From the NCBI GenBank assembly GCA_903928955.1, contig CAIYTD010000400.1, forward strand, positions 1-8,628: a stretch of 8,628 nucleotides of DNA, given 5' to 3'. This DNA comes from Oligoflexia bacterium. GTDB taxonomy: Bacteria > Bdellovibrionota > UBA1018. Under the pieces are notes generated by a model. It was not told the origin of the DNA and made no database searches. It saw only the letters and a program-made list of their open reading frames with translations. Below, one piece after another: positions 1-6,047 of the stretch; the first letter of the stretch is position 1, and each line of letters begins with the position of its first letter. The translations under genes and the position numbers were made by a program.

Positions 1-735
1 AATATCTACATCTGCAATGGATATTTTTTGTACAGGCCGCTCAACATCTTCAGAAATCACTGAAGGGACAGCTGTTGGAGAAGGCTTTGCCCCAGGCAAC
101 ACCTCAGGTGAAGTCGCAGAAGTAGTAACTGTATCTTTTTTAATTTTGTCGCGATCAACCCTAGACTTATTCCATAATTGTTTTGTTAAAAACACAATTT
201 CTTGTTCCTTTTCCATTGAACTTAATGTTCGCTTTACTTCTTCTACTATATCTTTATATAAATCTTGTTCAATAATAACAGAAATTAAGTCTCCTGGACT
301 TTTTATTTTATTCTTAGTAAAAAAATAATTTGTTTGCCCGTTAGAAGCCCATAATGAGCCTTCTTCTTGAGATTGATCTATAAAATCATCTTTAGTTGCT
401 CTAGATTCTTTCTTATAAATACGTTTCCGTTCTGGCTCTAGAAGAGGAAGATTTCCAGTAGAAACTTTAGGAAAACTAATAGCTTCATTTTGACCTGAGG
501 AATTATCATCGCCAGACCTATAAGGTAATCTTATCGCAGAAGGTTCTTTAGGAATAACGCTATCTGGAACTCTATCTAGACGACCTGAATCGATGGGACG
601 ACCGCCACCTGAAAAATCTTCATTTTCGATACTTAATGGATCTGAATCATTTGGATTCTGTTTTAAGTCCCCAAACAATTGACTACAACTCGAAAGAAAA
701 AGTGGAATAAAAAAAATGATAAATTGTTTTCTCAC
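1..735 (-). CDS. flgH: FlgH, flagellar L-ring lipoprotein (partial, 3' end outside window)
   Basis: FlgH forms the L-ring around the flagellar rod in the outer membrane. The frame is open for all 245 codons from a GTG at 735 to the window edge. The GTG overlaps the flgA stop as GTGA, and GAGG lies 7 nt upstream. Residues 1-16 are a lipoprotein signal peptide (Arg2, Lys3, hydrophobic core) ending in the lipobox Leu-Ser-Ser-Cys17. The family signature is Gly-Ser-Leu-Trp at 126-129, followed by a Pro-Gly-Asp-Leu-Ile-Ser-Val-Ile-Ile-Glu segment at 147-156. This matches the FlgH 'GSLW ... GDI.TV.I.E' core. Odd features: in typical FlgH (about 230 residues) GSLW lies much nearer the lipidated Cys, whereas here about 108 polar residues rich in Asp, Ser and Pro intervene. 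A charged, then Pro/Thr/Ser-rich stretch (about 157-235) follows the core segment. The last gene-order clue is position directly after flgA. The C-terminal half is not visible. Confidence 0.8.
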   Translation of the reverse strand, partial: MRKQFIIFFIPLFLSSCSQLFGDLKQNPNDSDPLSIENEDFSGGGRPIDSGRLDRVPDSVIPKEPSAIRLPYRSGDDNSSGQNEAISFPKVSTGNLPLLEPERKRIYKKESRATKDDFIDQSQEEGSLWASNGQTNYFFTKNKIKSPGDLISVIIEQDLYKDIVEEVKRTLSSMEKEQEIVFLTKQLWNKSRVDRDKIKKDTVTTSATSPEVLPGAKPSPTAVPSVISEDVERPVQKISIADVDI

Positions 736-1430
736 AACGGAACCTCAACGACATGACCAGATCGTAGAAGCCCTAAAAGTTGCCGTTTTTCCTTTCTCGT
801 CATGACTCGAATTTGATGACTCAAATATCCAGATTCCTCGGCAATTCCTACAGTAGCTAAAGTAAGGTCACCCGAAATCAGATGAATCCGAACGCTATCG
901 CCACGCCTAATATCAGGTGTTTTGCGAATAGCAGATTTAACCAAGAATTGTCCCTCAATAATAGTCTGTATAGACTCTAAATTCTTTAATTCAATATTTG
1001 CCTGAACAATATCTCCACGATATTCATGTCCCAAACCTACTGAAAGATCGATTTTTTTACTAATAAATGCGTCCAAGCTCAATAACTCACCCGGATAAAT
1101 TCTTCTCACTGCTACTTTTGCTAATATCCAAGCAGAAAAAGAGACAGAACCCTCGCTTGAATTACCAGCAACTTTATCCATGACTGTAAAATGAATACTT
1201 CCATTAGAATCATCATTTAAGACTGTAACTTCATCCACAGAAGCCAGTATATCGCCCCTGAGCCACTTAATAGATCCAATTAAAGTAACTTCGTCGCAAT
1301 GATATAATTTTTTTATCTGACCTTTAAGTAAATAATTTGTTTTGTCGATAGAGGATAAGCCAAAAGCTAGATTAAAAAAAAGAGATTGAAAAACAATAGA
1401 AAGAACAGCAATTTTGATTTTTCTGCTCAA
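732..1430 (-). CDS. flgA: FlgA, P-ring assembly chaperone
   Basis: FlgA is a periplasmic chaperone for assembly of the FlgI P-ring around the rod. I start it at a TTG at 1430 (232 residues), not at the in-frame TTG at 1457, because a near-perfect Shine-Dalgarno (GAGGAGG, 1445-1439) lies 8 nt before the 1430 codon. The product then begins with a clean signal peptide: Ser2-Arg3-Lys4-Ile5-Lys6, a hydrophobic core, and a likely signal peptidase I site after Ala22-Phe23-Gly24. The second half matches the SAF/ChapFlgA region: 'AVRRIYPGELLSLD', 'GQFLVKSAIRKTPDIRRGDSVRI', then a C-terminal 'RVMTRKEKRQLLGLLRSGHV' resembling the family's ending, where bound peptide linkers and a final Val-rich strand sit. 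The length suits full-length FlgA. It lies between flgG (41-nt gap) and flgH (4-nt overlap), a common flagellar order. The family call rests on pattern and context, since FlgA is poorly conserved. Confidence 0.82.
   Translation of the reverse strand: MSRKIKIAVLSIVFQSLFFNLAFGLSSIDKTNYLLKGQIKKLYHCDEVTLIGSIKWLRGDILASVDEVTVLNDDSNGSIHFTVMDKVAGNSSEGSVSFSAWILAKVAVRRIYPGELLSLDAFISKKIDLSVGLGHEYRGDIVQANIELKNLESIQTIIEGQFLVKSAIRKTPDIRRGDSVRIHLISGDLTLATVGIAEESGYLSHQIRVMTRKEKRQLLGLLRSGHVVEVPL
743..746 (-). promoter_or_regulatory. Ribosome binding site supporting the GTG start of flgH
   Basis: GAGG lies 7 nt before the GTG at 735, inside the end of flgA. Together with the 4-nt GTGA overlap it points to translational coupling of flgH to flgA. 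It supports a non-ATG start that an ATG-only gene finder would miss. Confidence 0.6.
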
Positions 1431-1438
1431 AAAATAAA

Positions 1439-1445
1439 CCTCCTC
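1439..1445 (-). promoter_or_regulatory. Strong Shine-Dalgarno that fixes the flgA TTG start
   Basis: GAGGAGG on the minus strand is followed by an 8-nt T-rich spacer (TTTATTTT) and TTG at 1430-1428. The in-frame TTG at 1457 would put this site inside the coding region and has no comparable site of its own. Confidence 0.75.
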
Positions 1446-1471
1446 AACACAAGCCAAAGTACATAATAAAT

Positions 1472-2254
1472 TTACTTAATATTTGCTGTAGCCGCTAACA
1501 TTTGATCTGCAACACCCATTACTTTAGTTCCCATTTCATAAGCTCTTTGAGTGGTAATCATGTCAACCATACTATTAGCAACATTCACATTGGAACCCTC
1601 GAGGGCACCTTGTTGAACGAAGCCCATCCCGTTTTCTCCAGGAATACTCTGTATAGGACTTCCTGTCGCTAATGAGGCTTTATATAGACCCTCACCAGCC
1701 GCCATTAATCCTTGCTCATTTTGAAAATTAATAAGCTGAATTTGTCCTAAAATAGTTTCGCCTGCTGACGGAAGAAGTGCCTTCACTTCACCAGAATGAT
1801 TAACGATTATATTCACAGCATTACTGGGTATCGTAATTTGAGGAATCATCTTAGAACCATTACTCAGCTGTAGTATGCCCTGTGCATCCACATGAAATGC
1901 TCCAGTACGAGTATACATAACGTCACCTTGAGGAGTAAGAACAGGAAAAAAACCAGTACCATCTATCATAAGGTCATAGGGATGGTAGGTCATCTTCACT
2001 GGTCCAGGCTCAAAAATCTTATGCGCAGCACCAACCTTAACTCCCATTCCAATTTGAATCCCTACTGGAGTTTGGCTATTCGCACCCAAAGAGGCGCCCG
2101 GCTCCTTCATCGTTTGATACATAAGATCCTGAAATTCTGTTCGAGTACGCTTATATCCATCTGTATTGACATTGGCTAAATCGTTAGCAATATTTTCGAT
2201 CTTCGCTTGCTGCGCTTCTAACCCTGTTGCAGCTGCTGAAAGTGCTCGTATCAT
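1472..2254 (-). CDS. flgG: FlgG, flagellar distal rod protein
   Basis: FlgG builds the distal rod that crosses the periplasm inside the P- and L-rings. The 260-residue length is typical. The N-terminal rod signature is at about 3-45: Arg-Ala-Leu-Ser-Ala-Ala-Ala-Thr-Gly-Leu, then 'IENIANDLANVNTDGYKRTR', with Asp24 and Asp32 where the family more often has Asn and Thr. 'PYDLMIDGTGFFPV' at 92-105 is the mid-protein FlgE/F/G motif. The C-terminal signature at 214-258 contains 'QGALEGSNVNVANSMVDMI' and 'QRAYEMGTKVM'. The ATG overlaps the flgF stop as ATGA, with AGTAGG 6 nt upstream, so its translation is probably coupled to flgF. It is downstream of flgF and upstream of flgA, as expected for a rod/ring assembly operon. 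Confidence 0.95.
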   Translation of the reverse strand: MIRALSAAATGLEAQQAKIENIANDLANVNTDGYKRTRTEFQDLMYQTMKEPGASLGANSQTPVGIQIGMGVKVGAAHKIFEPGPVKMTYHPYDLMIDGTGFFPVLTPQGDVMYTRTGAFHVDAQGILQLSNGSKMIPQITIPSNAVNIIVNHSGEVKALLPSAGETILGQIQLINFQNEQGLMAAGEGLYKASLATGSPIQSIPGENGMGFVQQGALEGSNVNVANSMVDMITTQRAYEMGTKVMGVADQMLAATANIK

Positions 2255-3072
2255 AATTTACCTACTTCATTAGCCTCTTTACCTAAAAGTTCTCCATAAG
2301 TTTTCAGTGCTTTAAGATCATGTTCAAAAAGACGATTCGCTTGAATCATACGAGTCATTTCCTCTATTGGATTTACATTTGATGATTCGAGAAAACCTTG
2401 CCGAACTTGAGTATGTTCTGGATTTACAATATTATTAGTGTCTTTATTTTCATAAAGTTGACCACCTAATTTTTTTAGCTTAGAGAGATCTTTAAATTCA
2501 ATAATATTGATCTGCGAAATGAGGTTTTCTCCAGAGTAGATCTGACCATTAGCATTAATTCCAAAAAGCCCTCCGCGATCGCGCAAATTAATATAACGAG
2601 CCGAAAGACTATTTGAACCCATACTTAACCCAGCTGGCTCCTTTGAGAGGACGGGAAAACCTTCGACTGTTACCAACTTACCATCAGATGCTATTTTCAG
2701 ATTACCTTGCCTGGTAAACTGAGCGCCATAGGGAGTGCTTACTTCAAAAAATCCCGGCCCATCTAGAGCGATATCCAATTGAGATTGTGTATTTCGTAAA
2801 TTGCCCTGCCGAAAACTAGTATGAATTCCATCTGTAACAACGTAAGCTTGATCTCTACCATCTAAAGGATAGAAATCCTTATCTTTTATAGGACTTCGAG
2901 GGATATCTGCAGTATCATGCGTCCGCTCTACAGTAGCGAGATATTCTTTAAAAGTAGGAATATCCTTTTTAAATGCTGAAGTATCTGTGTTTGCTAAATT
3001 ATTTGCTATAACATCGAGACTCTGAGACTGAGCAACCGCTCCAGCTGCTGCCGTCCACATTCCATTCGCCAC
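2251..3072 (-). CDS. flgF: FlgF, flagellar proximal rod protein
   Basis: FlgF is the proximal-rod relative of FlgG. The 273-residue product starts at GTG 3072, with AAAAGGGGG 5 nt upstream. An ATG at 3060 (residue 5) is in frame but would cut into the rod signature. Motifs, in order: 'SLDVIANNLANTDTSAFKKD' at 18-37; 'LDIALDGPGFFEV' at 99-111; a middle domain with 'RQGNL' at 121-125; and 'RQGFLESSNVNPIEEMTRMI' at 224-243, followed by the conserved Gln/Asn-Arg helix to about 265. The stretch around 58-82 ('PRSPIKDKDFYPLDG') resembles FlgF of the Bdellovibrio group as I remember it, which is one reason for the lineage guess. It is the first gene of the visible flagellar cluster and overlaps flgG by 4 nt. 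FlgF and FlgG are paralogues. Gene order and the longer divergent middle favour FlgF here. Confidence 0.9.
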   Translation of the reverse strand: MANGMWTAAAGAVAQSQSLDVIANNLANTDTSAFKKDIPTFKEYLATVERTHDTADIPRSPIKDKDFYPLDGRDQAYVVTDGIHTSFRQGNLRNTQSQLDIALDGPGFFEVSTPYGAQFTRQGNLKIASDGKLVTVEGFPVLSKEPAGLSMGSNSLSARYINLRDRGGLFGINANGQIYSGENLISQINIIEFKDLSKLKKLGGQLYENKDTNNIVNPEHTQVRQGFLESSNVNPIEEMTRMIQANRLFEHDLKALKTYGELLGKEANEVGKL

Positions 3073-3077
3073 AGCAT

Positions 3078-3086
3078 CCCCCTTTT
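3078..3086 (-). promoter_or_regulatory. Ribosome binding site for the GTG start of flgF
   Basis: An AAAAGGGGG tract on the minus strand is 5 nt before GTG at 3072. A nearby ATG overlapping the spacer (3077-3075) is in another frame. This supports GTG as the flgF start. Confidence 0.6.
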
Positions 3087-3110
3087 AAAATCTTTCATTC
3101 GCTCCTATTT

Positions 3111-3139
3111 ATTATAATTCAAAATAACTTCAAAACCTA
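3111..3139 (-). promoter_or_regulatory. Candidate promoter for the flgFGAH cluster
   Basis: A perfect TATAAT -10 (3116-3111) lies about 39 nt before the flgF GTG in the 113-nt gap behind the preceding gene. At 17-bp spacing the -35 position reads TAGGTT (3139-3134), a poor match to TTGACA. I see neither a sigma-54 GG/GC pair nor a sigma-28-like element here. The region is very AT-rich, so chance matches are likely. Readthrough from the upstream genes is the alternative. Confidence 0.35.
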
Positions 3140-3185
3140 AATAAAAACTAAATAATTTATATTCTTACTATTTTCGTTGTTTAAA

Positions 3186-4043
3186 TTAAAAACCAAAGCC
3201 TACTTTTGTCCCTAAATAGTTCATCCCGTATGGACTGTATGCTCCCTCTAAAGTGAGCATGAATGCTAAACTCGGAATTCTTAGGCATATGCCCATAAAA
3301 AAAAATGTATTTATCCCAATTCCATTCTGAGTAATGCTAATAGGGGAAATAGTTGGTATATTAGCAGGTAAATTAAATTCAGAAGGGTCCAAAGTTAATT
3401 GTGCACTGCCATACGTATATTGAAAGCCGACACCCAAATAAGGATCTGCAAAAGTCAACTTTTTTGAAATTAACAATTGTGGCGAGACAGTGGCAGTCTT
3501 CATACTCAGGCTTAAAGCACCTTCGTCAACAGTAAGAGAATTCAGATTATAAGATCCACGAATGGCCCAAGTAAGCCCTTCCTCAGGCGCCCAGAGAATA
3601 ATTTTAAGATCCCCCCCAATTAGGAAACTTTTACCAATATAAGGAATGCTCGACAGAGGAGGAAGGAAAGATATTCCAACATCCACTCCCCGACTCAGAC
3701 CTTTATGAAAGTGAAATTTCAATGAAGGCAAAATAGGCACTGTTGTTGGGGTATTTGAGTTGGTTATCGTTCCAATAAATGTTCCCAAAGCGCTAGACGG
3801 CTGCACTAGGGTCGATTCGATTCCAAAACTGAGACCGGTATCCATTGAAGTTGCTGGTTCATAGGAACGGTGATCCATAGATATTCCAATTGCCGTAACC
3901 ATAGCATCGGCCATTACAGGAGTTAACAGACCATTAACGTCGGGAATATTAACTCCACCTAAGATGCCAGCTAAAGAAGTAGGGATATTCTGTAAAAAAC
4001 AAAGTTGAATGATGCTCGCTATTTTCGTGACTCGACCCAACAT
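3186..4043 (-). CDS. Exported protein of unknown function, probable outer-membrane beta-barrel
   Basis: I do not recognise a named family. The 285-residue product has a likely signal peptide (Arg4, Lys7, hydrophobic stretch 8-24) with cleavage after Ser-Leu-Ala25. The rest alternates short stretches of hydrophobic/aromatic residues with Gly/Ser/Asn/Pro turns: for example 108-125, 139-151 and 157-170. The 201-217 strand is 'PYLGVGFQYTYGSAQLT', and the final strands 245-285 end in Gly-Phe-Gly-Phe. A C-terminal Phe closing an alternating strand is typical of proteins recognised by the BAM complex. The start is ATG at 4043. The frame upstream is blocked by a TAA, and no good Shine-Dalgarno is visible. 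It lies 62 nt after the delta-60 lipoprotein gene on the same strand, so the two may be co-transcribed. Function, pore activity and substrate cannot be read from the sequence. Confidence 0.7.
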   Translation of the reverse strand: MLGRVTKIASIIQLCFLQNIPTSLAGILGGVNIPDVNGLLTPVMADAMVTAIGISMDHRSYEPATSMDTGLSFGIESTLVQPSSALGTFIGTITNSNTPTTVPILPSLKFHFHKGLSRGVDVGISFLPPLSSIPYIGKSFLIGGDLKIILWAPEEGLTWAIRGSYNLNSLTVDEGALSLSMKTATVSPQLLISKKLTFADPYLGVGFQYTYGSAQLTLDPSEFNLPANIPTISPISITQNGIGINTFFFMGICLRIPSLAFMLTLEGAYSPYGMNYLGTKVGFGF

Positions 4044-4105
4044 TATTTTTTATACTATCATGAATGTAAAACAAAATATCGGGGAGATCTTTTAAGTAAT
4101 TTAAT

Positions 4106-5917
4106 TTAAAAATCCAAAGTTCCTTGTGGCAAATATCGCCAAATGGCAAGCTGCGGGATAGCACTTGAACCGACAAGAATATAGGTTCCAAACGAATCTA
4201 CTTGTAGTGAGAGAGTTGAAGGTGTTACTGCAGGTATATCTGTGACTACAATTCCTTTAAAATTAAATGTAGTATCTAATGTCCCATCAAAATGGATACG
4301 CCAAATTGCTGCCGCTGAACTTCCTAAGACGCTAAACCCGCCAATAACATAAGCTTGATTGAGAGTGTCCACTAACAACGAGAAGGCGCTATCGTGAATA
4401 CCTGCACCCAACGTAACGCCATCTGCTGCAGAATAAGTAATATGAAGCGGGGATCCACCATTAAACGAAGAGTCAAAAGCCCCAGTATCTAGATAGCGCC
4501 ATAGCGCAAGTTCATTTCCACCGAGATTGTTTTCACTAGATCCTGAAATAACATAATTTCCATTAGAGTCAATTTTAAGACTATTAGCTACTTCGGCTAA
4601 ATGAGCCCCAAATCCATTTGCAGCTCCCACTGAGCCAGAAATAACCACACCATTAATTCCAAAACTACTATCTGGTATTCCACTAGGTTGTATTTTCCAA
4701 ACAGCTAAACGTTGCCCTATCAAAGTAGAATCTAAACTAACTCCAGCAATGACTAGATTTCCAAATAAATCTAATTGAATAGAATTTCCACTGTCATTCT
4801 CAAAACCAAATGTTGCACCGGCAGCTCCAGTCGCTCCGCTTCTATAAACTCCTGGAATTCCTCCCTGAGGATTAAAACTTGAATCTAATCCACTTCCATC
4901 TGAGTTAATTTTGGTAACAAAAAACTCTTTTCCATTATTGCTGTCTTGAGCTTGGCCAGTCACAAAAATATTAGATTGAACATCCAATTGCATCGCTTTA
5001 GGCTGATCTATAAATGGAGAATTCCGCCCCGCTATGGAGCCTAAACTATAAACTCCCGAGGAAGCTAACCCAAAAGTTGTATCAATAGTCCCATTTGGAT
5101 TAAACCTCCAAAGAGTCAATTCTACATCTGGAGTAACCGAATTATCTTTACTGGTACCCAAAATTAAGTAGCGCCCTGAAGAGTCAATCAGAAAATCGAC
5201 AACAGAATCAACACCAGTCCCAGCTGCCCTGCCTGTCGCGCTTCCCACTTCATACACATACCCATGAGGAGAATTAAAAGTACTATCCAAAGTTCCATCG
5301 GGAAAATACCGCCAAAGAATGACTACTTGGTCTCCCGCTGCATTCTTACTTGTTCCTGCAACGACATAGCGTCCACTCGAATCAATTTTCATTTGAACAC
5401 CCTTATCAAAAGGTGTGGCCCATCCAGCCGTAGAAGCAGTGGCCGATGAAACAATATAACCATTGCCGACGTTAAAATGCTGAATCATTGAAATCGCAGG
5501 AGTACAATACGTGGTCTGAGCAGACACTAACGTTCCTTTCAAATAAACTGAAGTTTCCTTATTTGAAAGTGCAGTTGGAATAGTATATGTCACAGATGAA
5601 AAAGTGGCCACGCCCCCTTCTAAAGTCTGAGGATTAGGATTAACAATCAGAATTCCAGAGTCAATTTTTGAGCATTTTGAATCTGAAAATGCTTGAAGTG
5701 AAACAGAATCGGAAAAATCAGCGAACAAGGTTAGAGAAGAGTTGAACTCAAAAACACTAAAAGCAGGTGATGGAATAATAGGCATGCCATTATAAGCAAA
5801 AATATTGCCAGCTGTGATACTAAACAGATAGTTAGTACTTCCATTCTGGCTTACAGAACATCCCAGAAAAAAGGAAGCTATTGGCAAAAATAAATAAAGG
5901 AAAATTTTCTTCTTCAT
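4106..5917 (-). CDS. Delta-60-repeat lipoprotein (seven repeats, probable beta-propeller)
   Basis: A 603-residue exported lipoprotein. Lys2-Lys4 and a hydrophobic core lead to Phe-Leu-Gly-Cys20, a lipobox-like site. Residues 21-170 form an unassigned domain with two further cysteines (82 and 138) that could pair. From about 175 to the end there are seven delta-60 repeats (TIGR02608-type). Each has Asp-x-x-Gly-x-Tyr/Leu then a Gly-Ser/Thr/Val-Ser turn, a Leu-Ala-x-Trp-Arg strand, and a closing Gly-Thr-Leu-Asp-Ser/Thr-Ser/Thr-Phe. The repeat-opening Asp residues are 179, 245, 312, 383, 450, 517 and 574. The closing Phe residues are 214, 282, 348, 419, 485, 551 and 603. The third repeat lacks the Trp-Arg pair, and the seventh ends at Leu-Asp-Phe, the last residue. 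The ATG at 5917 has AAGG 8 nt upstream. A seven-bladed propeller is an inference; ligand and role are unknown. No terminator is evident before the next gene. Confidence 0.85.
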   Translation of the reverse strand: MKKKIFLYLFLPIASFFLGCSVSQNGSTNYLFSITAGNIFAYNGMPIIPSPAFSVFEFNSSLTLFADFSDSVSLQAFSDSKCSKIDSGILIVNPNPQTLEGGVATFSSVTYTIPTALSNKETSVYLKGTLVSAQTTYCTPAISMIQHFNVGNGYIVSSATASTAGWATPFDKGVQMKIDSSGRYVVAGTSKNAAGDQVVILWRYFPDGTLDSTFNSPHGYVYEVGSATGRAAGTGVDSVVDFLIDSSGRYLILGTSKDNSVTPDVELTLWRFNPNGTIDTTFGLASSGVYSLGSIAGRNSPFIDQPKAMQLDVQSNIFVTGQAQDSNNGKEFFVTKINSDGSGLDSSFNPQGGIPGVYRSGATGAAGATFGFENDSGNSIQLDLFGNLVIAGVSLDSTLIGQRLAVWKIQPSGIPDSSFGINGVVISGSVGAANGFGAHLAEVANSLKIDSNGNYVISGSSENNLGGNELALWRYLDTGAFDSSFNGGSPLHITYSAADGVTLGAGIHDSAFSLLVDTLNQAYVIGGFSVLGSSAAAIWRIHFDGTLDTTFNFKGIVVTDIPAVTPSTLSLQVDSFGTYILVGSSAIPQLAIWRYLPQGTLDF

Positions 5918-5937
5918 AGAAATAACCTTAAATCTCG

Positions 5938-5951
5938 AGAGGAATTCCTCT
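5938..5951. promoter_or_regulatory. 14-bp perfect palindrome, candidate operator
   Basis: AGAGGAATTCCTCT is a perfect inverted repeat with no spacer, placed 20 nt before the ATG of the delta-60 lipoprotein gene in the divergent spacer to folD. With no loop it is unlikely to act as a terminator hairpin. Its symmetry suits a dimeric DNA-binding protein. It sits just downstream of a candidate minus-strand -10 (5959-5954), which would put the transcription start inside it. Regulator unknown. Confidence 0.4.
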
Positions 5952-5953
5952 TT

Positions 5954-5961
5954 AGTATAAT
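5954..5961. promoter_or_regulatory. Candidate -10 element(s), divergent spacer
   Basis: The 8-bp AGTATAAT reads TATACT on the minus strand (5959-5954) and TATAAT on the plus strand (5956-5961). The minus reading would serve the delta-60 lipoprotein gene, but the -35 position at 17-bp spacing (TATATT) is poor. The plus reading would serve folD with a leader of about 80 nt, also without a convincing -35. I cannot choose between them. Confidence 0.25.
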
Positions 5962-5991
5962 CGAAAAAGAGATTAAAATATATGACAATAA

Positions 5992-6015
5992 TAATATCAA
6001 AAAAACTAATATCAA
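5992..6015. repeat. Short tandem-like direct repeat upstream of folD
   Basis: TAATATCAA occurs at 5992-6000 and again at 6007-6015, a 15-bp period with an A-rich 6-bp spacer, 33 nt before the folD ATG. The surrounding DNA is extremely AT-rich, so chance is a real possibility. If functional it could be a paired binding site in the folD promoter region. Confidence 0.3.
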
Positions 6016-6047
6016 CAATTAGTTAACGATGTTATATTGAGCGCAAG

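Larger units (their letters stand above)
5918..6047. other. Divergent intergenic region between lipoprotein gene and folD
   Basis: This 130-nt, strongly AT-rich spacer must carry the start signals for both divergent genes. It holds the 14-bp palindrome, the shared -10-like octamer and the TAATATCAA pair listed separately. A CTAAT/ATTAG inverted pair with a 7-nt gap (6006-6022) overlaps the second repeat. A TATATT (6033-6038) only 9 nt before the folD ATG would imply a nearly leaderless message, but its -35 position is poor. I see no GC-rich hairpin. Confidence 0.5.

Noticed and set aside
17..328. Plus-strand open frame of 103 codons
   Set aside because: Antisense to flgH; the flgH frame on the minus strand has the lipobox, GSLW motif and a start coupled to flgA.
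1892..2179. Plus-strand open frame antisense to flgG
   Set aside because: Shadow of a well-supported flagellar gene; no motif or Shine-Dalgarno evident.
3073..3185. Sigma-54 or sigma-28 flagellar promoter before flgF
   Set aside because: No GG-N10-GC pair or GCCGATAA-like element was visible; only a sigma-70-like TATAAT.
3949..4191. Minus-strand open frame of 80 codons
   Set aside because: It overlaps the 3' end of the lipoprotein gene and the 5' end of the barrel gene in a third frame, with no family motif.
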